Shown: piece by piece, positions 52,108-59,395 of the stretch
Numbering within the stretch: the first letter of the stretch is position 1
Layout of the letters: each line of letters starts with the position of its first letter
The notes under the pieces: generated by a model
Databases searched by the model: none
Told to the model about the DNA's origin: nothing
Seen by the model: the letters and a program-made list of their open reading frames with translations, nothing else
Made by a program: the position numbers and the translations under genes
Assembly: GCA_002361735.1 (NCBI GenBank)
Contig: DETS01000027.1
Location: forward strand, 1-59,395
Direction: 5' to 3'
DNA length: 59,395 nt
From: Lachnospiraceae bacterium UBA3282
GTDB lineage: Bacteria > Bacillota > Clostridia > Lachnospirales > Lachnospiraceae

Positions 52108-52930
52108 CTACGAGCAAATAGGATTGACTGAAAAAGTCAATCGTATCATAACCGCTGCGGTGCTCCTGCTTCTCTGAGAGAGCCTTTTGAAGCTCTGAAT
52201 CGGTTCCCCGAAAGTCAGCCTGATTGGAAAAGATGATCTCGCCGTTATCGTTCAGGAAGAAAAGAAGCTCGCCGTGGGTGGAGTGGTTTCCCGACAACTG
52301 CTTGGAGAACGTATCGTCCAGTTCCAGGCGCACAATGGCTTGGCTGACCCGCCCTTTTATTTGAAAAAGGGAGTGGTAGTAGATCATGTGTCCGGAATCG
52401 GCAGGGCGGATGCTGTGATTCATGGGGCTTGCCTCGCATTCGGCAAGGGCCTCCCACACCCCCTCCGGCGCAGATTCCCTTGCGGTAATATGCTGCTGTC
52501 CGTTGGTGCGTCCCACGGACAGATTCTGATGAAGCAGATAGAGCTCATAATCATGGATATCGTTTCGGGTATAATAATAGTAGAACATCTGCTGCTTGGC
52601 ATAGGAAATCTGGTCGGAGGAAAGGGGAGCATTCTGCTCCACGATCCGCGTAAAGCGGGAGTCATAGTAGGGCTGGATGCAGAAATTCGCAAGTTCCATC
52701 AGGTAGGTGTCCAGATTTTCGAGCTCCAGATTCAGAATCTTTTCCGTGGTGTCCAGCTGGTTATTGATGGTGAGATTCCGGGTGGAGGTATAATTTTTGT
52801 AAATCAGGTATCCGGCGACCACGGTGGCAATCAGCACCATGAATATCGTAAGCTGCACCCAGAGAGCGGTGCGGTTGAGCAGATTTTTGATCGGGTTTTT
52901 TTGTGTGTTCATCATGGCGTTTCGTCTCAT
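52028..52930 (-). pseudogene. 5' fragment of a YesM-type sensor histidine kinase
   Basis: Starting at ATG 52930 (another at 52912), the product has a membrane helix VQLTIFMVLIATVVAGYLIY and then an extracellular sensor domain with LDTTEKILNLELENLDTYLMELANF and SQAIVRLELDDTFSKQL, as in YesM-like kinases. Normal members continue through a second helix, HAMP and the histidine kinase domain. Here homology stops near LLVESESRFSG and the rest (CAVCRAGRHLSRRSRPHH) is the regulator fragment read out of frame. The second helix, kinase and ATP-binding domains are gone, so no signalling is possible. Confidence 0.8.
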
Positions 52931-53164
52931 GGATTTGGGATTGATATTGTGCAAACTGCTGTCTGATAACATGCAGTACCGCGCATTTTCCACAAAATAT
53001 ATCTTACTATATTCTAAAAAATAGGACAATACAAATAAAAAATTGTTCAGTAATTTGCACCTATCTGTTTGGGATTTTCCATTTTTCTGTCAAATTGAAT
53101 CATATACAATAGAATTCAGAAATAGAATGGATGGAATCTCAATAAAACGGAAAGGAGCCCTGCG

Positions 53165-53299
53165 ATGAGCAGAAAAGCAAAAAGACAGTTAGAGACCGTG
53201 CTGTTTTCTCTGCCGGCGATCATACTGGTGTGTCTGATGATGTATCTGCCCATTGTTTTGAGCGGCTACAGGAAGGCGTGGGAAAGGGGTATTTCCTGA
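53165..53299 (+). pseudogene. 5' fragment of a sugar ABC transporter permease
   Basis: Forty-four codons: MSRKAKRQLETVLFSLPAII then LVCLMMYLPIVLSGY, the start and first membrane helix of MalF-type permeases (usual continuation GYYSFTKW). After SGY the frame runs into another gene and stops at 53297-53299. AAAGGAG precedes its ATG. A divergent YesM-like gene upstream is the normal arrangement for such transporters. Confidence 0.7.
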
Positions 53300-54429
53300 T
53301 GCGTGCAGACGGCAGGGGCGTGAAGCAGATCGACTTCTGGAATCCGGGCATTGCCATTGTGGATTTCACCAATCCCGAGGCGAAAGACTGGTATGTGGGA
53401 AAGTTGAAAACCCTGCTCGATATGGGCGTTGACTGCTTTAAGACCGATTTCGGCGAGCGCATTCCCATTGACGTGACGTACCATGACGATTCCGACCCCG
53501 TAAGCATGCACAATTATTATCCTTATTTATACAATAAGGCGGTCTTTGAGATGCTGCAGGAAGTAAAAGGCGAGGGAGAGGCAGTGCTTTTTGCCGGAAG
53601 CGCAACTGCCGGCTGCCAGCAGTTCCCGGTGCACTGGGGCGGCGACTGTTCCGCATCCTATCCTTCTATGGCGGAGACGATGCGGGGCGGACTTAGTTTT
53701 GCCATGAGCGGATTTTCCTTTTGGAGCCATGATATCTCAGGGTTTGAGAAGACGGCTTCGCCGGATATCTATAAGAGATGGGTACAGTTTGGGATCTTTT
53801 CCTCCCACAGCAGGCTGCACGGTTCCCAGAGCTATCGGGTACCCTGGCTGTTCGACGAGGAAGCCTGCGATGTGGTGCGGTATTTTATCAAGCTCAAATG
53901 CCGTCTGATGCCTTATTTTTACAGACAGGCGGCGTATTCTCATGAGACGGGCATCCCCATGATGCGCCCGATGGTGCTGAAATTTCCGGGGGAGCCCGGC
54001 GTGAAGGATCTGGATATGCAGTACATGCTGGGGGATTCCCTTCTGGTGGCGCCGATTTTCAGAGAAGACGGCGAAGTCGAGTTCTATCTGCCGGAGGGCA
54101 GGTGGACGCATCTTTTGAGCGGTGAGGAGCGTGAGGGCGGCCGCTGGTACAGAGAAATTTACGATTATTTTTCCCTGCCGCTCTTTGTGCGGGAAAAGAC
54201 CCTGCTTCCCTTGGGCGGAAACGACAGCCTCCCCGATTACGATTACACGGAAGGGCTGGAACTGCATCTGTATGCGCCAAAAGACGGGATAGAAGCGGTT
54301 TGCGAGATTACTGACCTGACCGGTCAAATCGTCATGACGGCAAAGGCTTCCCGTAAGGGCGGAGAAATCTCTTTGGAGACGGATCATCCGGAAAAGAAAC
54401 CGACGCTGGTGGTTCATGGGATGAAGTAG
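53257..54429 (+). pseudogene. 3' two-fifths to half of a GH31 alpha-xylosidase (YicI-like)
   Basis: About 390 codons in a frame different from the permease stub. Both catalytic residues of GH31 are present: nucleophile Asp in GVDCFKTDFGERIP and acid/base Asp in VHWGGDCSASYPSM; FWSHDISGF and SSHSRLHGSQSYR follow, then the C-terminal beta domains. YicI-type enzymes have about 770 residues; the N-terminal beta-sandwich and the first part of the barrel are missing. No ribosome site serves this frame (a GTG at 53230 opens it inside the permease stub). The intact enzyme removes alpha-xylose from xyloglucan oligosaccharides. Confidence 0.85.
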
Positions 54430-54555
54430 AGATTTATCTTATTTTTGGGTAGCTTTTTCATAGTTTTTACAAAAAGGGATGCTTATAGTTGATAAAGATA
54501 ATGAGCCGCAAAAAAGATCGATCGGAAAAGCGGCGGCAGGAGAGTGTGACGGCAG

Positions 54556-56322
54556 ATGAAAGAGAAGAAAGCATCGAAAATAGGGTTTCTCTGGAAAAAT
54601 ATGGAAGGATATCGCTGTATCTATGTGATCGGGCTGCTTGGTACGGTGGTCTATAATGTCATGCAGCTGACGGTGCCCTTTTTTACGCAGCAGATCGTAG
54701 ATCTGTTTTTGACGGGACCGGAGGCGGCATACAATCTGACGCATAAGCGCGGACTTTTCTTTCAGATGATTGCGGCGATGGTTCTGCTGACTTTTTTGCG
54801 GACGCTGATCGTTTATCTGGTGTGTATGGATGTGGAGCATGTGTCGCAAAAGCTCCTCTACCGTATCAGGACTTACCTTTTTCATAAGATTGAGCATCAG
54901 GATATGATGTTTTACAGTAAATTCCGCACGGGAGATCTGATGACCAGAATGACGGGGGATCTGGATGCGGTACGTCATATGATCGCATGGGTGATGAGAA
55001 GCATCGTGGAATCTTTTTCCCTCTTTTTTGCGGCGGCGGTTTATTTCCTCTACATGGACTGGCTGCTGGCGCTGTGTATGCTTGCCATCGCGCCGCTCAT
55101 TTTCCTGATTATCATCCTGTTTAAGAATAAGGTCGCGCCGCGCCACAAAGCTCTGCGGGAGAAGCTTTCCAATCTCAATACGGCAGCGCAGGAAAACATC
55201 GCGGGCAACCGTGTGGTGAAGGCTTTTGCCAGGGAACCTTATGAGATTGAAAAGTTTGACGAATGCAGCAAAGATTACTCGCAGACCAACAAAAAAACGG
55301 CATTGACCTGGTTAGTCTATTTTCCTTATGTGGAGACGCTTGCCAACCTGATGCCGGTGGTGCTGCTCATTGTCGGCGGTCTTTTCATCATCGGGGGCAG
55401 GATCACCATGGGCGAGTATGTGGCGTTTTCCGGGTTGATCTGGGCAATCGCCAATCCCATGCGGCAGCTTGGTAATGTGATGAATGAGTTTCAGCGGTTT
55501 TCGGCTGCTTCGGAAAAAGTAATGGAAATCTATGATGCGGAACCGGAGATCGTGGACCGGCCGGAAGCCGTCGATCTGCCGAACCGTTTTGAGGGGCGAA
55601 TCGAATTTAGGAATGTCAGTTTTCAGTATGCCGACGGCAATCTGCCTGTGCTCCATAATGTGACTTTTACGGTCAATCCGGGAGAGACATTGGCGATCAT
55701 GGGCGAGACGGGCTGTGGAAAGACCTCCCTGATCCAGTTGATCCCCCGCTTTTATGAGGCGACGGAGGGAGAGGTGCTGATCGACGGCGTCAATGTGCAG
55801 GATATGAAATTGCAGCAGCTTCGCAAAAATATCGGTCTTGCCACGCAGGATGTGCTGTTGTACTCGGATACCATAGACGGCAATATCGCTTATGGTGACA
55901 GTCATGTCAGTCAGAAGGAAGTGGAGAAATTCGCGAGATATTCAGCAGCAGCGGACTTTATTGCCAGGATGCCGGAAGGATATGACACGCTTGTCGGTGA
56001 ACGCGGGGTAGGGCTTTCCGGCGGTCAGAAGCAGCGGATTTCATTGGCGCGGGCCTTGGCTGTGCGGCCTGCTATCTTAATTTTGGATGATACGACCTCA
56101 GCGGTGGATCTGGAGACGGAGAAGCAGATTCAGCATGGTTTGGCGGAACTGGATTTTTCCTGCACCAAGATCGTCATCGCGCAGCGGATCTCTACCGCGA
56201 AGGCAGCCGATAAGATTCTGGTTTTGCAGGACGGACGCGTTACGGAAGCGGGATCGCATGAGGAATTGGTGGCGAAAAAGGGCTACTATTACAGTCTGGT
56301 GCGTCTGCAGACAGGTGCGTGA
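54556..56322 (+). CDS. ABC exporter half-transporter with degenerate Walker B
   Basis: 588 residues: six membrane helices (about 20-310) and a nucleotide-binding domain. Walker A is MGETGCGKTSL, the signature is LSGGQKQR, and Walker B is LILDDTTSAVD, with Asp where the catalytic Glu should be. The following gene has the complementary changes, so the two proteins probably form a heterodimer with one degenerate ATP site, as in LmrCD, BmrCD and TM287/288. Substrates are likely drugs or lipids. The ATG at 54556 has GGAG about 15 bases upstream, a long spacing. The two genes are adjacent. Confidence 0.92.
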   Translation: MKEKKASKIGFLWKNMEGYRCIYVIGLLGTVVYNVMQLTVPFFTQQIVDLFLTGPEAAYNLTHKRGLFFQMIAAMVLLTFLRTLIVYLVCMDVEHVSQKLLYRIRTYLFHKIEHQDMMFYSKFRTGDLMTRMTGDLDAVRHMIAWVMRSIVESFSLFFAAAVYFLYMDWLLALCMLAIAPLIFLIIILFKNKVAPRHKALREKLSNLNTAAQENIAGNRVVKAFAREPYEIEKFDECSKDYSQTNKKTALTWLVYFPYVETLANLMPVVLLIVGGLFIIGGRITMGEYVAFSGLIWAIANPMRQLGNVMNEFQRFSAASEKVMEIYDAEPEIVDRPEAVDLPNRFEGRIEFRNVSFQYADGNLPVLHNVTFTVNPGETLAIMGETGCGKTSLIQLIPRFYEATEGEVLIDGVNVQDMKLQQLRKNIGLATQDVLLYSDTIDGNIAYGDSHVSQKEVEKFARYSAAADFIARMPEGYDTLVGERGVGLSGGQKQRISLARALAVRPAILILDDTTSAVDLETEKQIQHGLAELDFSCTKIVIAQRISTAKAADKILVLQDGRVTEAGSHEELVAKKGYYYSLVRLQTGA

Positions 56323-56346
56323 ATGCTTCGGAATGGAGAGAGTACT

Positions 56347-58128
56347 ATGGCGAGAAGAAATACATTCAGGGAAGACGAGGTGCTGGAAACACCCTTTGAT
56401 ATCAAACATCTTTTTCGGGCTTCCGCTTATATCAAAAAGTATCTGTGGCAGATGCTGCTGTCGCTTTTCTTAAGCGCCTGCGGGGGCATTGCAGCCCTGT
56501 TTGCGCCGATGGTGACGCAGAGGGCGCTCGACGAGGCGATACCGGACAAAAATGTCAGGCAGCTGATGACGTTGGTGGCGGTATTGGTATTGACTTATGC
56601 GGTCAGTATCATATTTACGACGGCAAGATCCCACATTATGATCCATGTCAGTCAGAATATCATTTACGACATTAGAAAGGATCTGTTCGCGCACTTGCAA
56701 AAACTGCCGTTTCAGTATTATGACGACAGACCGCACGGCAAGATCCTTATCCGGGTGGTGAATTATGTAAACTCGGTTTCCGATATGCTGTCAAACGGAT
56801 TGATCAATGTGGTATTGGAGATCATGAATCTGATCTTTATTGTGATCTTTATGTTATGCGTGGATGTGAAACTTTCGCTGGTAGTGCTAGCGGGTGTGCC
56901 GGTGTTGGCGGTCTTTATGCTGTACATCAAAAACAGGCAGAGGAAGGCATGGCAGCAGGTATCAAATAAAAACTCCAATTTGAATGCCTATTTGCAGGAA
57001 AACATCGTGGGCGCAAAGATCACGCAGATCTTCGCCAGGGAGGAAGAAAACGAGGAGACCTTTGCCGAGCTGAGCGACCGCTGCCGTAGAGCCTGGATGA
57101 AGGCTGTTACCTACAGTAACCTGGTGTGGCCCGGTATTGACAATATCTCCGTCTGGGTACGGGCGGCTGTCTTTATCTTCGGCCTGTTGATTTTCGGGCA
57201 GGGAAATACGAGCCTGGGCGTGATCGTGGCGATTTCCTCCTACGCCTCGCGCTTCTGGCAGCCGATCATGAATCTGGGCAACATTTTTAATAACTTTATC
57301 AACAACATCGCTTATCTGGAGCGCATCTTTGAAACGATGGATGAGCCTGTCACGGTGGACGATGCGCCGAATGCAGTGCCTATGCCGCCCATAAAAGGCG
57401 AGGTGGTCTTTGAGCATGTGCACTTTGGTTATGAGGCGGATAAGCCCGTACTGCAAGATGTTTCCTTTACCGTGAAGCCCGGCGAGAGCGTGGCGCTGGT
57501 AGGGCCTACGGGTGCGGGAAAGAGCACCATTGTCAGCCTGTTGTCCCGCTTTTATAATGTGGACAGCGGCAGGATACTCATTGACGGGCAGGATATCTCG
57601 AAGGTGACGATCGCTTCCCTGCGTTCCCATATGGGCATTATGCTGCAGGACAGTTTCCTCTTTTCGGGCACCATTGAGGACAATATCCGTTACGGCAAAC
57701 TGGACGCGACTTCGGAGGAAATCATTAAGGCGGCAAAGACAGTCTGCGCCGATGAATTTATCAGGAAATTTTCGGACGGCTATCAGACAGAGGTCAAGGA
57801 GCGCGGGTCCCTGCTTTCGCAGGGGCAGATGCAGTTGGTTTCCTTTGCCAGAACTTTGCTCAGCGACCCGTCGATCCTGATTCTCGACGAGGCGACCTCT
57901 AGCATCGATATGCACACGGAGCGGGCGCTCCAACAGGGGCTTAACGCGATGATGCAGGGCAGGACTTCCTTTATCATCGCGCACAGGCTTTCCACCATCA
58001 AAAACTGCGACAGGATCATGTACATAGACGAGGGCGGTATCCTTGAATGCGGCTCGCATCAGGAACTGATGGAGAAAAAGGGCTATTATTACAGGCTGTA
58101 TACGGCGCAGATGGAGGATATCGCTTAG
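56347..58128 (+). CDS. ABC exporter half-transporter with normal Walker B
   Basis: 593 residues with six membrane helices (about 25-310) and a nucleotide-binding domain. Walker A is GPTGAGKSTI, Walker B is ILILDEATSSID with the catalytic Glu, and the signature is LLSQGQMQL, altered from LSGGQ. So the degenerate site pairs this signature with the first protein's Walker motifs, while the intact site uses this protein's Walker motifs and the first protein's LSGGQ. ATG 56347 has GGAGAG 6 bases upstream. It ends against the XRE gene, which is transcribed toward it. Confidence 0.92.
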   Translation: MARRNTFREDEVLETPFDIKHLFRASAYIKKYLWQMLLSLFLSACGGIAALFAPMVTQRALDEAIPDKNVRQLMTLVAVLVLTYAVSIIFTTARSHIMIHVSQNIIYDIRKDLFAHLQKLPFQYYDDRPHGKILIRVVNYVNSVSDMLSNGLINVVLEIMNLIFIVIFMLCVDVKLSLVVLAGVPVLAVFMLYIKNRQRKAWQQVSNKNSNLNAYLQENIVGAKITQIFAREEENEETFAELSDRCRRAWMKAVTYSNLVWPGIDNISVWVRAAVFIFGLLIFGQGNTSLGVIVAISSYASRFWQPIMNLGNIFNNFINNIAYLERIFETMDEPVTVDDAPNAVPMPPIKGEVVFEHVHFGYEADKPVLQDVSFTVKPGESVALVGPTGAGKSTIVSLLSRFYNVDSGRILIDGQDISKVTIASLRSHMGIMLQDSFLFSGTIEDNIRYGKLDATSEEIIKAAKTVCADEFIRKFSDGYQTEVKERGSLLSQGQMQLVSFARTLLSDPSILILDEATSSIDMHTERALQQGLNAMMQGRTSFIIAHRLSTIKNCDRIMYIDEGGILECGSHQELMEKKGYYYRLYTAQMEDIA

Positions 58129-59198
58129 GAAGAAGGACAGGCGGCGACCAGCGCCCTGAAATCATCCCTGTCGCGCAGAAAATCGTAGCAGGGTTCCCGT
58201 TCCAGATCCGATTTTAATAGCTGCGTCAGAAATGCCGACTGAGAAGTTTTTTCAGGCGGCGTTTTTTGCATACGGGAAAAGAGAGGAGAGGACGCCATAT
58301 CCCATGCAGTCTGCGAAGCTTCCAACAGCAGCTTTAGCAGGCGGATCGTTTCGTCGGCATCCTGCTTGGTAACGGCGATCTGTAGCGGCGCGACATAGGC
58401 GTTGTATTGCCAGAGGTCAAAAAGCGGCACCATCTGCGCGGTCTTGTCAGCGATGCGCTCCGCGGTCTGTAAGTTGCCTGCGGCGGTCTCTGCATCCACC
58501 AGCTTGTAGAGGAGCATCTGCGCTTTGGTCAGGGCGGTAAGGAGCATACGCTGCAAATCTGCGGCTGCCTTTTCGTGCTCTCCTTTTTCCTCATAGAGGT
58601 GGACCTGCAAAAGGGCTTTGTCCGCAACGGACTGCAGGATCGATTCCTTGTCGGGCATCCGATCGAGGATGACCTGCGCTTCGGCGTATCTGCCCGCACG
58701 GATCAGGCGGTTTGCCGTCAGATACTCCGCACTGTTTCGTATGCTTTCGTTGTCGCTTTCCATGAGATGCTGATACCAGGCAGTGATTTTTTCTTCATAG
58801 GGATGCTTTTTTTCTGCGGGAAGGTCTGCGAGCGTCAGCAGGCTGTCAAGCACCAGCGCAAGGTTGTGCAGCAGGGTTTCGTTGTGGGGATATTCGTGGA
58901 TTTTTTTTGCCGCTTCCTGAAAGACTTCCGCATAGCCTTTTTCTCTGACCAGCATGGAGATGTGCTCACAAAAGTGACCGATCTCCCTGGCGTTCATATC
59001 TTCCGTAAAGCAAAGGAGCGTGTTCACATCAGTCTTTAACAGGCGCGCGAGGGGTGCAAGCAGGGAGATGTCGGGGCTGGTGAGACCGTTTTCCCATTTA
59101 CTGACCGCTGCGGTCGATACATTTAGGTAAGCAGCGATATCGTCCTGGGTGAGGCCGAGGTCTTTTCTTTTTTGCCGGATGATCTGATGGAGGGACAT
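58125..59198 (-). CDS. XRE-family regulator with TPR-like helical domain
   Basis: 357 residues. The N-terminal helix-turn-helix is HQIIRQKRKDLGLTQDDIAAYLNVSTAAVSKWENGLTSPD, followed by about 280 residues of helical hairpins that look like tetratricopeptide repeats (VREKGYAEVFQEAAKKIHEYP, LIRAGRYAEAQVILDRMP, LYEEKGEHEKAAADLQRML). The layout resembles peptide-sensing Rgg/PlcR/PRCT-like regulators, although no peptide gene is seen here. It overlaps the last four bases of the second ABC gene on the other strand. ATG 59198 has AAAGGAG upstream. Confidence 0.85.
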   Translation of the reverse strand: MSLHQIIRQKRKDLGLTQDDIAAYLNVSTAAVSKWENGLTSPDISLLAPLARLLKTDVNTLLCFTEDMNAREIGHFCEHISMLVREKGYAEVFQEAAKKIHEYPHNETLLHNLALVLDSLLTLADLPAEKKHPYEEKITAWYQHLMESDNESIRNSAEYLTANRLIRAGRYAEAQVILDRMPDKESILQSVADKALLQVHLYEEKGEHEKAAADLQRMLLTALTKAQMLLYKLVDAETAAGNLQTAERIADKTAQMVPLFDLWQYNAYVAPLQIAVTKQDADETIRLLKLLLEASQTAWDMASSPLFSRMQKTPPEKTSQSAFLTQLLKSDLEREPCYDFLRDRDDFRALVAACPSS

Positions 59199-59246
59199 GA
59201 GGGGCTCCTTTCGTAACACTCTGTCTTGATATCTTGTAACAATTTG

Positions 59247-59276
59247 ATTGTAGCACGGAGGAAAATCCGCTACAAT
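59247..59276. promoter_or_regulatory. Palindromic promoter pair upstream of the XRE gene
   Basis: ATTGTAGC and GCTACAAT are perfect 8-bp arms 14 bases apart. Read forward, TTGTAG (59248-59253) and TACAAT (59271-59276) are separated by 17 bases; read on the minus strand the same pair occurs at 59275-59270 and 59252-59247. So overlapping, oppositely directed promoters may exist, one for the XRE gene and one for whatever lies beyond 59395. The 59280-59395 stretch shows a CGGTGG/CTACCG hairpin near 59342-59365 but no recognised gene. Confidence 0.5.
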
Positions 59277-59395
59277 GGAGTGTGTGTTAAATGATGGGAA
59301 AATAATATAACCGGAAGTTAAGAAAATGCTGTATCAGTAGAGCGGTGGGAAGATACCTACCGAGGGGACGGGCTGAACCTGTATGCTTACTGTGC

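Noticed and set aside
59280..59395. Structured non-coding RNA (SRP-like) at the right edge
   Set aside because: A CGGTGG/CTACCG hairpin and a GC-rich tail are present but conserved SRP, 6S, tmRNA or RNase P signatures were not found and the sequence is cut off.

Overview
The window looks like chromosome from a spore-forming, low-to-mid GC Firmicute, most likely a Lachnospiraceae-type clostridium. The evidence is an alpha/beta-type small acid-soluble spore protein (17408-17608), a YtvI-like sporulation membrane protein, a CD3324-family protein, strong GGAGG ribosome sites almost everywhere, the tig-clpP-clpX-lon-engB block, and the Firmicute-type ThiT with its TPP riboswitch. No rRNA, tRNA, CRISPR array, complete insertion sequence or prophage was seen.

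Layout. 0-9.7 kb: adenosine-deaminase-like enzyme, peptidoglycan amidase/glucosaminidase, a SLATT-like two-helix membrane protein, a NagD-type HAD phosphatase, a c-di-GMP phosphodiesterase (EAL), then malQ with a LacI-type regulator and a CYTH protein. 9.7-17.6 kb is an accessory patch: lipoprotein, a dead hicAB toxin-antitoxin module whose promoter and operator survive, a TetR gene with a well-preserved operator pair and structured leader, two copies of a 90-bp repeat, GNAT acetyltransferases, a MATE exporter, a methyltransferase, several gene remnants and the SASP. 17.9-25.8 kb is the proteostasis core (trigger factor, ClpP, ClpX, Lon, EngB) with a hairpin-rich repeat on both sides of clpX. 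25.9-35.5 kb is one long same-strand run of envelope genes: VanZ, an MBOAT O-acyltransferase, an SGNH-type partner, a small unknown protein, a polytopic DUF6020-like protein, a flippase-like domain fused to a sugar/choline-kinase-like domain, a HAD phosphatase, a DPM1-like glycosyltransferase and a nucleotidyltransferase, closed by a terminator. 35.6-44 kb: riboswitch-controlled thiT, CPBP protease, an Rpn nuclease pseudogene, a kinase pseudogene, MFS/AraC pair, GNATs and mutM. 44-50.3 kb: gltB-gltD behind a clear promoter and a hairpin at the very start of the transcript. 50.5-59.4 kb: a duplicated YcxB-like protein, two deletion scars in a former YesM/YesN-ABC-alpha-xylosidase locus, a heterodimeric ABC exporter, and an XRE/TPR regulator.

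The most interesting unit is the 25.9-35.5 kb run. Kinase-like domain, phosphatase, nucleotidyltransferase, polyprenyl-phosphate-type glycosyltransferase, flippase-like domain and MBOAT/SGNH pair together look like a self-contained route that activates a small polyol or sugar, puts it on a lipid, flips it and decorates or acylates a surface glycan. That reading is inference; no substrate can be named.

The second theme is decay by internal deletion. hicA, hicB, a DUF1062-like gene, an Rpn nuclease, a kinase, a YesM/YesN pair and a permease/alpha-xylosidase pair are all broken, most by loss of an internal block with clean flanks. Either the strain is losing accessory genes by deletion, or the assembly contains collapses; read mapping would separate the two.
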